From contig JAWZYV010012393.1 of the NCBI GenBank assembly GCA_038373885.1, positions 119,905 through 183,904 on the forward strand: a stretch of 64,000 nt of DNA, read 5' to 3'. Below the pieces are notes generated by a model, which was not told the origin of the DNA, did not search any database, and saw only the letters and a program-made list of their open reading frames with translations. The stretch is from Cheiracanthium punctorium. Lineage: Eukaryota > Arthropoda > Arachnida > Araneae > Cheiracanthiidae. Shown here piece by piece: positions 46,681 through 56,700 of this stretch (position 1 is its first letter; each line of letters starts with the position of its first letter). The translations under genes and the position numbers were made by a program.

Positions 46681-47011
46681 AGTAAAGTTCCGTCGATATT
46701 ATCAACGGATTATGTGATGATGAACTAACGAATGCACCAAACTCCATGGTAATAAAACTGGGAAATTTGACTCGAGCTGAAATATAAAATATGTACTTGA
46801 AAATGAGGGCACGTTACAATAATGAGAGGTGCGAGGATTCTAAAGATTTAATTTAGTTTAACATAAAATTTTGTTGGGACTGTTTTTGTTTTGGACGGCT
46901 GATAAAACTGGCATTGGAATTGTATGATTTATGTTAGAGTAATAAAGGTTTTTATGTAAGTCCCATAAATTGCTTTGCCTTTTGTTGAAAGGAAGCTAAA
47001 AAAACCGTACT
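46681..47011 (+). repeat. 5' LTR
   Basis: 331 bp, from AGTAAAGTTCC to AAACCGTACT. It contains AATAAAGG (about 46941) as a poly(A) signal and AT-rich TATA-like sequence near 46862. It is identical in length to the 3' LTR. Confidence 0.93.
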
Positions 47012-47030
47012 GGCGCAGCAGCGATAGGAT
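47011..47030 (+). promoter_or_regulatory. Primer-binding site, tRNA-Ser-like
   Basis: TGGCGCAGCAGCGATAGGAT begins on the last T of the 5' LTR. TGGCGCAG followed by GATAGGAT resembles complements of tRNA-Ser 3' ends used by some insect gypsy-type elements, with a small internal difference. The overlap of the PBS with the last LTR base is also known from such elements. Confidence 0.55.
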
Positions 47031-47062
47031 CAAAACCTAGGAAGTGGAGAAGTTATTTAGTT

Positions 47063-48331
47063 GTGAGAAGAGCCATGTCGTTTTTAAATAAGGGAAAGAA
47101 GGAAGATTTAATTAAGTTAGCGGCAGAGATCGGTGAAAATCCTTCACCTGGTTTGTTACTACCGGATCTAAAGAAAATGATTACCAGTAGCAATATTTAT
47201 GAAGAAGATTTAGAATTGGTAAAGGAAATGCTTAGTTCATTTATTGAAGAAAGAAAACAACGGGAACAAAGAGAATTTGAACGAGAACAAAGAGAATTTG
47301 AAGAAAGAAGAGAAAGAGAGCAGAGAGAATTTGAGGTAAGAAAATTGGAAATCGAGGTAAATAGTAGAATAGACTTGTCAACAAACGTTAGAGACGAAAA
47401 TTTTAGAGACGCTGGGAAAGCTAGGTTAGAATTATTCAAGTACACACCTAAGTTTGACCCGCGCGAATCTGATATTACATGCTATTTAACGATGTTTGAA
47501 AATCATGCTAATAGATTGAAAGTAGATAACAAGGAATGGGTCTTGTGTTTATTAAATTTATTACCAACGGAAATTGTTCAGCTGATTAATAGAGAACCGA
47601 CAGAGAATGCAGAAAACTATGAGTATATAAAATCGATTTTGTTAAGACGATTTAAATTAAGCCCTGAAAGTTTTAGGAGGAAATTTATGACCCATCAAAA
47701 AGTGCCAGAGAAAACGTGGAGAGATTTCTGTTTTGAAATAACTAACTATTTTGAAGAGTGGGTAAAAGGATTAGAAATCGAGGATTATGACGGGTTGAAG
47801 AAATTGATTATCGCTGACCAAATCAAGAGGAGAGTTCCACATGAAATACGTGAGCATTTTTTGGACCAGTGGTCTAAGTTGATAATCCCGTCTGAGTTGG
47901 CAGATAAACTAGACGAATATGTTAACGTCCATGATTTAGCGAAGAGGTCGTGGGGAGGTGATTCGAAAAATAAAGGTAATGAGAGAAATTATGAGCGTCC
48001 AATGGAACAAGGAGCTAGGATGACGTCGAAGTCTCTGTCTCAAACCATTCCTAAGTGGGTTCAGAAACGTCAAGATGAAACGTTGGTTAAACGCAGATTT
48101 AATCCCACATGCTTTAGTTGCGGTAAAGAGGGGCATATTTCTAAGTTCTGTGGGCAAGGACGACAATTTAAAAGTAATATGACGAATACTCAAAACAATA
48201 CTTTTACTCGACAAATTTCACAACCGAAAATAAACACTGTAAGCGCTGATACAGCCGAGAAAACAGATGTGTTGACAGCAAAGATCTCCGTTCCATTATC
48301 TGAATCAAGTAATCACAAAAAAATTGGATGA
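47063..48331 (+). CDS. gag: gag polyprotein
   Basis: 422 residues, intact. The first ATG is at 47063 and an in-frame ATG at 47075 (MSFLNKGKK) is an alternative start. Residues about 70-105 are a charged repeat (REQREFE-type) likely to form a coiled coil. Residues about 120-300 are the capsid-like retrotransposon gag region (WRDF, ADQIKRR... and similar). A single CCHC zinc knuckle, C350-x2-C353-x4-H358-x4-C363, binds RNA. Gag would assemble the cytoplasmic particle that packages the element's RNA. It overlaps pol by 8 bases in a different frame, next to a run of seven A at 48317-48323. Confidence 0.9.
   Translation: MRRAMSFLNKGKKEDLIKLAAEIGENPSPGLLLPDLKKMITSSNIYEEDLELVKEMLSSFIEERKQREQREFEREQREFEERREREQREFEVRKLEIEVNSRIDLSTNVRDENFRDAGKARLELFKYTPKFDPRESDITCYLTMFENHANRLKVDNKEWVLCLLNLLPTEIVQLINREPTENAENYEYIKSILLRRFKLSPESFRRKFMTHQKVPEKTWRDFCFEITNYFEEWVKGLEIEDYDGLKKLIIADQIKRRVPHEIREHFLDQWSKLIIPSELADKLDEYVNVHDLAKRSWGGDSKNKGNERNYERPMEQGARMTSKSLSQTIPKWVQKRQDETLVKRRFNPTCFSCGKEGHISKFCGQGRQFKSNMTNTQNNTFTRQISQPKINTVSADTAEKTDVLTAKISVPLSESSNHKKIG
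48317..48323 (+). promoter_or_regulatory. A7 run at the gag-pol overlap
   Basis: Seven A residues lie 6 bases before the gag stop. Pol is in the +1 frame relative to gag and has no ATG near its start, so either slippage on this run or a one-base length change of the run in this copy links the two. The sequence alone cannot tell which. Confidence 0.45.
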
Positions 48332-50339
48332 CCTAATTGAGGTTAAAATCAAATGTGGAAAATCAATTTTTAATGGTATAGTTGATTCTGGTTCACAGAT
48401 ATCTGTAATTCACGAGGAATTAGTACATGGTACGCCTTTTGAAGGAGAAGGACAAATAGAGTTATCGTCCGCGTTTGGCGATAATGAAACCGCTTCACTT
48501 CCGACATATGAGATGAAAATCCACGATGGTAAACATGGCGATACGGCAATTATGTGTGCCGGTTCAAAGAAACTTACCAGTGATATGTTAATAAGTCGTT
48601 CAGCTTTTCAGATGCTAAATGAAAACATTGAACTTTATCACAATAAACAATTATGGCAAGAAACAGTTTCAAATGTGGAAGCAGAAGCAGTAGGGAAATC
48701 AGAGGAGGACGTAAATGTACAAATATCTTCGGATTTGAATTCCACTACGCCGAATGTGAATGTCTTGACAGCAAGTGAGTCTGCGAGTAGAAAGCTAGAT
48801 GCCATTTCAGAGTTGGCGAAACTTCAAGGCGATGACGAGACACTCAAGAGATGCTTTGATTGGGCAGAAAGGCAAGAAAATTCGTATCTCATTGATCAGG
48901 GAATACTACAGCATAAGGACTATGTCTGTGGAGAAGAAATTCAGCAAGTAGTAATTCCAAAAGAAAGAAGGAATTTTATTTTAAGAATGGCACATGAGAT
49001 TCCGTTGGCAGGACATCTAGAGGAAAATAAGACTCTACAAAGAATCAGATATTCATTTTACTGGCCTAATATCAGGCAAGATGTAAAGTTATACTGTCAA
49101 AGTTGCAAAGAATGCCAATTGAGGAGAACTAGCACCTATCGGGATCATATTCCCATACAGCCTATCGTTAGGCCTGAAAATCCTTTTGAAGTCTGGAGCG
49201 TAGACTGTATAGGACCACTAGAGCCTGCATCGAGGAGAGGACATCGATATATTATTTGTGCCGTGGATTTATGTACTAAGTGGGCCGAGGCAATTCCATT
49301 GAAAGAGATTAGTCCCAAGACAATGTGTGACGTTTTAATGAAGATTTTCACCCACACCGGTTTTCCAAAAGTGATATGCACCGACCAGGGTACGAATTTT
49401 GCTTCCAAGCTGACTCAATCATTTGAAAATCTATTAGGGATAGCGCCACGTTTTTCGACACCCGGACATCCGGAAAGTATGGGGGCAGTAGAACGATGGA
49501 ATAAAACTCTTAAGGAGATGATGAATAAAAACATACAAGAGTATGGGAGAGACTGGGATATACATATACCATATCTCATGTTCGCGTATCGTGAAGTGCC
49601 ACACAGCACCACGGGGCTATCACCATTTCAATTGGTTTATGGGCGGTTACCACAAGGACCATTATCTTTATTGAAAAGTATTTGGACTGGAGAACGAACT
49701 ATCCCAACGACCGCGTCCAGACCAATCACTAAATATCTTGAAGATTTAGTTGAAAATATACGTAAAGCTAATGAGATCGCTTCCGAAAACACCGAGAAAG
49801 CTCAAGGAGAATACGTTTCCAGGTATAATCTCCGTGCGAGAGAAAAACAGTTTGCCATTGGCGACAAAGTGTTGATATTACTCCCATCATCAACTCACAA
49901 ACTTTTAAGCACTTGGATTCGACCGGCAACGGTAATTCAGATCACCAGACCACATTCGGTAAGAGTTGAATTAGAGGATGGTAGTACTAGAGAGCTACAC
50001 GTGAATAAAGTACGACCGTATGTGGAGAGGGTAAATCACATTGGTGTTGTTTACGAAATGGATGTAGAAGTTGGCGTAATCCATTACGCACCTACTGATA
50101 AAACAAAGAAAGAGGTAGAGGACATCCGAAAACATTTGGAGAAAACTAGAAATCATAGTTTAACAGAAGAGCAAACCCAAGAGTTATTTGATGTAAAGAT
50201 ATATATGGACATTTTTAGTTCAAAGCCAGGACATGCCAAAGTCGACGGGCATTATGTTAAAGTTACGGAGAACTGCACGCCAAAGAGACTCAAACCGTAT
50301 CGAATACCCATCAGTTTACAAAAAGAAGTTGATCGCTAA
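48324..50339 (+). CDS. pol: pol, first part: protease, integrase and start of reverse transcriptase
   Basis: 671 codons counted from a TTG in the gag overlap. No ATG is nearby, so it is probably made as a Gag-Pol fusion. The aspartic protease active site is DSG at residues 21-23. The integrase zinc finger is H224, H231, C258, C261. The catalytic triad is D294 (WSVDCIGP), D354 (CTDQGTNF) and E390 (GAVERWN), with 35 residues between the last two as in DD35E integrases. A GPY/F-like domain lies at about 510-568. Residues 629-671 (FSSKPGHAKV...PYRIPI) are the N-terminal edge of a gypsy-type RT, which continues after the stop TAA at 50337-50339 in the same frame. The stop probably arose by one base change. 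Confidence 0.9.
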   Translation: MDDLIEVKIKCGKSIFNGIVDSGSQISVIHEELVHGTPFEGEGQIELSSAFGDNETASLPTYEMKIHDGKHGDTAIMCAGSKKLTSDMLISRSAFQMLNENIELYHNKQLWQETVSNVEAEAVGKSEEDVNVQISSDLNSTTPNVNVLTASESASRKLDAISELAKLQGDDETLKRCFDWAERQENSYLIDQGILQHKDYVCGEEIQQVVIPKERRNFILRMAHEIPLAGHLEENKTLQRIRYSFYWPNIRQDVKLYCQSCKECQLRRTSTYRDHIPIQPIVRPENPFEVWSVDCIGPLEPASRRGHRYIICAVDLCTKWAEAIPLKEISPKTMCDVLMKIFTHTGFPKVICTDQGTNFASKLTQSFENLLGIAPRFSTPGHPESMGAVERWNKTLKEMMNKNIQEYGRDWDIHIPYLMFAYREVPHSTTGLSPFQLVYGRLPQGPLSLLKSIWTGERTIPTTASRPITKYLEDLVENIRKANEIASENTEKAQGEYVSRYNLRAREKQFAIGDKVLILLPSSTHKLLSTWIRPATVIQITRPHSVRVELEDGSTRELHVNKVRPYVERVNHIGVVYEMDVEVGVIHYAPTDKTKKEVEDIRKHLEKTRNHSLTEEQTQELFDVKIYMDIFSSKPGHAKVDGHYVKVTENCTPKRLKPYRIPISLQKEVDR

Positions 50340-51551
50340 ATCGAGGAGCTAATTGAAATGGACCTCATTGAACCAAGCGATAGCGAATGGGCACATCCTG
50401 TTGTTTGTGTTGCCAAAAAGGATGGAAGCGTGAGGTTATGTATTGATTTTAGACTATTGAATAGTTTCACGGTGCCTGATTCATATCCCATGAAAATCGC
50501 CAGGGATTTAATATTCAGAGTAGGGCAAGCTGCATTTATAACCGTCATAGACTTAACGAAGGGATACTGGCAGATTCCCATGCATAAAGAATCCAAGCAT
50601 TTCACCGCCTTCGTAACACATTCGGGGTATTATCAATGGAAAGTCTTACCTTTTGGGATGAAGAACGCCGGAGGGACATTCCAGAAATCAATGGATAAAG
50701 CATTATTCGTACATCGTGATTATTGTTGTGCATACATTGACGACGTAGCCATTTTCTCTAACAGTTGGGAAGAACATTTAAAGCATATAAGCCAAGTCTT
50801 TAAAACATTGAGGGGAGTAGGACTTACTGTGAATCTTGGAAAATGCGAGTTCGGGAGAACCCAGGTAAAATTTTTGGGCCATATTGTAGGTTCCGGTCGG
50901 CATACACCGGATCCGGAGAAGATTGAACCTGTAACGAGGATATCAAGGCCTACTACCAAGAAAGAGCTAAGAAGCTTAATCGGTCTAGCAAGTTATTATA
51001 GGAGTTACATACCACAATTCGCGCAAATAATTTTGCCACTAACAAATCTAACCAAGAAGAAAGTACCGATTACTATACTTTGGGGCTCCGCTGAGGACCA
51101 AGCGTTTACTCGATTGAAAGAGGAATTGATGAAGATACCTATCTTACACACCCCAGATCTTGACAAGCCGTTTCAGTTGTACAGTGACGCATCGGCTACA
51201 GCTATTGGCGCGTGTCTCGCACAAAAGGACGCCAAGGGAAAGGAAGTCCCTATTGCTTTTTTCAGCAATAAACTAAACCCCAACCAAATGAAATGGTCTA
51301 CGATTGAGAGAGAAGCATATGGAGTTTTAGAAGCACTAAAAAAATTTGAAACTTGGATATTTGGCGCGGAAATCCAGATTGTATCAGATCATAACCCTTT
51401 AACATTTTTGACATATGGTCTTCCACACAGCGCCAAATTAACAAGGTGGGCTTTAGCGTTGCAGCGATACAATTTGAAAATTACTTATCGAAGGGGCGTT
51501 CAACATGGAAATGCTGATGCATTATCCAGGCTCAAGTTAGATCCTTCTTAA
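50340..51551 (+). CDS. pol: pol, second part: reverse transcriptase and RNase H
   Basis: It is in the same frame as the preceding pol part, and an in-frame ATG lies at 50358. Counted from there: the RT core has D65 (VIDLTKGYW) and the YIDD box at 126-129, FLGH at 172-175, then RNase H with D277 (YSDAS), the ERE region near 317-319 and D344 (SDHNPL), ending with NADALSRL. It copies the element's RNA into DNA and degrades the RNA strand. RNase H is the last domain: only 231 bp of non-coding DNA separate its stop from the 3' LTR, so no integrase is present in the usual gypsy position. Confidence 0.92.
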   Translation: MEELIEMDLIEPSDSEWAHPVVCVAKKDGSVRLCIDFRLLNSFTVPDSYPMKIARDLIFRVGQAAFITVIDLTKGYWQIPMHKESKHFTAFVTHSGYYQWKVLPFGMKNAGGTFQKSMDKALFVHRDYCCAYIDDVAIFSNSWEEHLKHISQVFKTLRGVGLTVNLGKCEFGRTQVKFLGHIVGSGRHTPDPEKIEPVTRISRPTTKKELRSLIGLASYYRSYIPQFAQIILPLTNLTKKKVPITILWGSAEDQAFTRLKEELMKIPILHTPDLDKPFQLYSDASATAIGACLAQKDAKGKEVPIAFFSNKLNPNQMKWSTIEREAYGVLEALKKFETWIFGAEIQIVSDHNPLTFLTYGLPHSAKLTRWALALQRYNLKITYRRGVQHGNADALSRLKLDPS

Positions 51552-51782
51552 TAAAGTAGGATCAGGTTTATGTATTTTTATATTCAATCGTATTATTGTA
51601 AATTGAATTATTACAGTGTATTATGAGGATATAATTATTTATTTTTCGAACCTGTTTAAAAAAATATTAATAATACAGTGATCCGGATAATCAGGTACAG
51701 TTCCAATAAACGATTGTAAACAAAGATTTTCTTTCAGCAGCATCGTCACTCCTGTGACGGATGTGCTTTCCCCCATGGGAGT

Positions 51783-52113
51783 AGTAAAGTTCCGTCGATA
51801 TTATCAACGGATTATGTGATGATGAACTAACGAATGCACCAAACTCCATGGTAATAAAACTGGGAAATTTGACTCGAGCTGAAATATAAAATATGTACTT
51901 GAGAATGAGGGCACGTTACAATAATGAGAGGTGCGAGGATTCTAAAGATTTAATTTAGTTTTATATAAAATTTTGTTGGGACTGTTTTTGTTTTGGACGC
52001 CTGATAAAACTGGCGTTGGAATTGTATGATTTATGTTAGAGTAATAAAGGTTTTTATGTAAGTCCCATAAATTGCTTTGCCTTTTGTTGAAAGGAAGCTA
52101 AAAAAACCGTACT
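51783..52113 (+). repeat. 3' LTR
   Basis: 331 bp, same termini as the 5' LTR, with five substitutions. The sequence just before it (CCCCCATGGGAGT) gives only a weak polypurine tract. Confidence 0.93.
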
Positions 52114-52370
52114 ACCACTAAACTAAAATCTCACCAGATTTAAGTACATTGCATCGAAATTTGACTCAAAAAGATTGTTGTGTAGGGAAGTGTTGTATTT
52201 TTATGCTTCTTTTCGAACATTCTACGCAGAAAGGTGTAACCTGAATTTCTGTTTTACCTATGTCAACTACAAATCATCAAAGGTCCAAGCTTCAAGAAAC
52301 CTGTGATTTAACTGAATTCTAAGTTTTTTTTTTTTTTTAAATTTAGATCGGAAGTTTTTAATATGTAGTA

Positions 52371-53745
52371 GTAAATCTGTATAAATAAAATTAGACTTTT
52401 GTCTGTGCATTACTTGGAATTGAAGCACCTGGAAACCCAGTACGACCGTCAAAAAAGTCTGATTTCTGTCATTCTGTCCGTGACGCTTTATTTTGTTCGC
52501 GCATCACGTAATAACGACTGAAGCGAACAAAATGAAATTCGCTGTCATGATAAAATGGTCGATCAATTTAAACTATAGGAGTAGAATTTTTAAATTTTTT
52601 TAATCTGATTTTGAAATTTTGCAAAGATTGTTTCAATATGCGTAAGTATTTATTTTCGCATCACGTAATAACGACTGTAGCGAATTAAATGAAATTTGGT
52701 GACATTATAGATGGTCACTCACCTTAAGCCATAGGTATGGAATTTAAAAGTTTTTTTAATTAGATTTTGAGATTTTACGAAAATTCATTCAAAATTGCGA
52801 AAATGTTTATCCATCACGTATAGACCATTGAAGCGAATGAAACAAAATTTAATATCGTCACAGGTAGTTACTTAAAATATAGGCGCCGAAGTACATCAAA
52901 TTTTTTTATGTATTTTTGCGGCTTAAAGCAGAAACATGCACACTAGATATTGCGCAGAAACATGCACAGTAGCACAGTTGTAATTGAGTATACATGTTTG
53001 TTACATTCCTGAAAAATGGCAATGGAATAGAATGGAATTTGAAATTATATTAGATGGCAAATTAATTTAAATTATAGATGACAACATAGCTGCAGAAATT
53101 TCGTAGATTTTGAGATGTTGTGAAAATCGTGTAAATTTCCGTTGTTGCATTCCTCAGAAACGGCTTAACTGACAAAATTTGGTAACATGATCGGGAACAA
53201 CGGAAACAATAAAAGTCAAATGTTTAAAAAAAATTGAATAAATTTTAAAATAGTGTAAATGTTTGTTCTCGCATCCCTCAAAAATGTTTAAGAAAATAGA
53301 ATGAAATTTAGTAACATGATCAGCAACGACTGAAGCAATAAATGTAGGAATTTTTTGGAAAATTTGAATAAATTTTGCTTTTTTAAACTTTGTGAAAATT
53401 GTGCAAAACTTTCTGAAAGCATAATATTAAAATATCTCACAGCGAATCAAACAAAATTTAGTTACAGGTTAGGAGTCATTACTGACTTGAAAAGCTCATT
53501 CAGCCTGAATAAAACGTTAATTTTGAAAATAAAATGTTTTCTCTATTGACAATTTCACTCAGCACTTAATTACTCTCATAACCTGTAATGTTTTAACAAT
53601 ACACAGAATTTATAACTTTGCTTTCTATACTTTTTCCAATATTCTAATTCCGTTCTTTGTACTCATGGAATGCTGACGAAAATTCAAGCTGTTTGGAAGT
53701 TTGTGTTACGAATCAACCCATCAGCCACGCGTATTTCAGCTAGTT
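52371..53745 (-). mobile_element. RTE-like retroposon with internal 155-bp array, second copy
   Basis: This is the reverse-strand counterpart of 37937-39108. Its head AACTAGCTGAAATACGCG is at 53745 and its tail AGTCTAATTTTATTTATAC at 52371. TAATAACGACT words recur roughly every 155 bp. The similarity is lower than within the array in RepHel, so the copies are old. Open frames inside are not coding. Confidence 0.65.
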
Positions 53746-56700
53746 TTTCATATGTTTGTAAGAGAAGCAAGAACCGTTCACTTCAGAAAGTGGTCCGAGG
53801 AAGCAAAATTGGGTTTCAAGTGAACCATTACCACGTATTGTCGAATAAGCTACTGTGTATTGTTCCTGGTTATTTCTGCTCAGTGACGACTGAACTCAAA
53901 ATTCCTTGAAGATCATTGCCACTGAACTTTCACTCTGTAAGTTTGTAGTTGCTAAATGCTGAAAAAAGTAACTTTAAGTAATGCACCTTATATAAAAACA
54001 TTTAAAAACTGTTTTAAGAATTTATTAAAAAAGCAGAACTTTACTAGATGCAAAAATTTTGAAAATAATCAATTTTCGTATTATTTTCAAAAGAATAAAA
54101 AAGCAATATTAAAAAAAAATGTTATGACGTTATTTAAAAAATATTTCCAGTTAAAACTTAAATTTTACTTTAAATTGAAAACATAATTCTTTTAATTCTA
54201 TAGAATATGCCATGAAGATTTATTAAAGGACCCAGAAAAAAAATTATGAAAATTAGCTTTTTAAAAATAATTTTAATTTCTTAACAGGTTCTATTAAGTC
54301 AAATGCACTCACCGTAAAATGCAGGATTGAAGAGACTTCTATTCATTCAAAAAACTTTCAGTAAATATTATCTTTTAACAAAAATAGCCTAGTTAAAATC
54401 TCAGAAAGAAAATTTAATTATTGCATTTAAAATAGGAAGACCAACCATGCATAAATCGCTTATGTTCGAAAAAATTCGAATTAATCGATAAAATAATTAA
54501 TCTAACAATATTTAAAAAGATGATATTTTGCAGGAGTTTTACATTATTTCTTGTTTAGAATTGCCAGTAGAAAAAAATTACAGACACAGAAATTTTTAAT
54601 ATAATAAATCTATGTGTCGTTAGAAGATTGAGAAATTTATGGTTCGTTGACTTTTGTTTGGTTGTTTTTAAATTATACTTGAAAAAAGAAAGTTTATACA
54701 GAAGTATTCTGTTGGATTTTGCTTCTAAAATATTGATTATTTGAAATTGTTAAAAAATAACTATGGAAGAAATACCCCGAGACAAAATTTCTGAATTCAA
54801 AGCGGAAAAAAAAATGTTAGCATATTAAATTAGATAAGAAATGTCTTGGATTGGTGCAGTAAGAAAAATTTCCCTGCAACTGCTGAGCCATAGTTTATTT
54901 ATTGGTTATTCTTAATTTATTATTAATACAAGAAATCTAAATTCAGTAAATGCGCTAGATAATAAACTAATTTTTACAGGTTCTGAACAGGATTAGAGAA
55001 GAATAGTTTACAATTAAAAAATATTTTTAGACGGATTATTTGAGTGGAATGCATATAAACTGGGTTTTTAGTGTATGCTTGCTTAAAAAAAATATTGAAG
55101 GTTTTCAAATTGAGTATTGACATAACTTAATGATAAAAGGGGTGGGAGAGAAAGCTCTTAGTTATCTGTAAAAATTTAGATTTGCTATTTTAATAAAATA
55201 GGTTGTTCTTTTTTTTTCGTGTGCGCGCAGCTTTTGGGTAGCTTTCTCGTAGAAACATCAAAAGTTGTCACAGATATTCATAAGATAACCTGTGGAAACT
55301 AGTTATAATGTATACTCATGAGACAAAAAAAATCGTACACCATAACTAAAGTACGTTATAAACACCCGAAGTTGTGCAACATTATTCAAGACTGTGCTAT
55401 TGTGTACATAATAACCGTGTGTATTATATTTTTCAAGAATATCGCATTATATCTTATGACATAGGAAAAGCAGAATTTTTGAATTTTTTTTAATGAACAG
55501 AAAGAATAAAATAAAATAAAACGCTACATGATCAAAACCAGGAAATTATTCCGATGAACTTGAAACGCAGTAAGGCACACCAGACATAGACAACAAATTA
55601 AATTGCTCAATTGTCCGATAATGATTCTGCTCAATGAAGCGCTCAGACATCCTATACATTTTATTCCATTTTTCTAGCCGAACAGCTAAAATTGTCGGAA
55701 ACTGTCCAGTCACAGTGAAAGTTGAAGTTCATGGATCACGTTTCGTCCTTGAATTTTTGTGAGAACTGAAGTACTTTATCATGAGGAAAACGTGTGTTTC
55801 TGTTTTCCTTGATACGGCTATTTTCGACGTATATATAAATACAAAATATAGTGCCTTTTCTGAACGAAGAAAAGTATTTTTCCGCTCTCGCACTCACAAA
55901 AAAAGTGTTATCACAGATTGACTGAATTTACGAAGTACTAGATCGAGGTGATAGTAATGTAGAAATTTATTCGCAGGTTTTGAGTTTTACCACTTCCTAA
56001 ATCTGTCAGATGTATTGTAAGTAGAATATGGAATGGAACATTTTACAGGAACAAACCGTTAAACATCTGTGAATAAAGACTTTCAATTTCCAGATTTTAC
56101 AGCATTAGCATGGAAAGGTGCAGATTCATAGTAAATGTATTTATTTTAGAGTAAATATACATGCACACAAATATCGATTTAACATTTCTCTTATCCTAAT
56201 TTGATAAATTCGTTACTGAGCACTGCTTAAAGAAACATTTTACGTACTGAAGAAAATCTACTGAAAGGTAATTTTTAAAGGCTGTCTTCACTTAGGTCAG
56301 ATTTCTTTATTTCTGCAGACGTGGAATAAGCATAAATTGCATAAATAATCACTTGTCTAAAGGACGTGTATAAAGAACAAACTTTGGAGTGTGGATGGCT
56401 GACGCAGACAGAGCACAAGATTTTACGGCCTTTTAAAAAGCAAGATAAAAATGCCTTAAAATACAGTATCACGTACACAGCACGATCTCTTTTTTAACTA
56501 CTACTCTAAAAAATTAACAAAATTTGTTTGATTCTCACAGGATCAGAAGTATTTTGAAGCATGTTATCTGAATTAGTCAGTTCTGACTTTTATAATATTA
56601 TCTATTCTTTCCCTTATGGTTGAGTTAAAAACAAGCACTTTTTTAAAAAGTAATTTTATTCTTTATGTGTGTGGTGATATAGTATTCATTTAACATTTTT

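Larger units (their letters stand above)
46681..52113 (+). mobile_element. Ty3/gypsy-like LTR retrotransposon with PR-INT-RT-RH order (Gmr1-like)
   Basis: A complete 5433-bp element with 331-bp LTRs differing at 5 positions (about 1.5%) and a perfect 5-bp duplication ACCAC (46676-46680 and 52114-52118). The LTR termini are AGT...ACT rather than TG...CA. gag (47063-48331) and pol (48324-51551) fill most of the interior, and there is no env. In pol the integrase precedes reverse transcriptase, the Ty1/copia order, although RT, RNase H and integrase sequences are of Ty3/gypsy type. This combination is known for the Gmr1 group. One in-frame stop in pol is the only clear lesion, so the copy is recent. 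Confidence 0.9.

Noticed and set aside
51552..51782. Possible env or second integrase downstream of RNase H
   Set aside because: Only 231 bp of AT-rich DNA lie between the RNase H stop and the 3' LTR, with no coding capacity.
53670..53909. Open frame of 79 residues
   Set aside because: It overlaps the head of the reverse-strand retroposon copy and has no motif.
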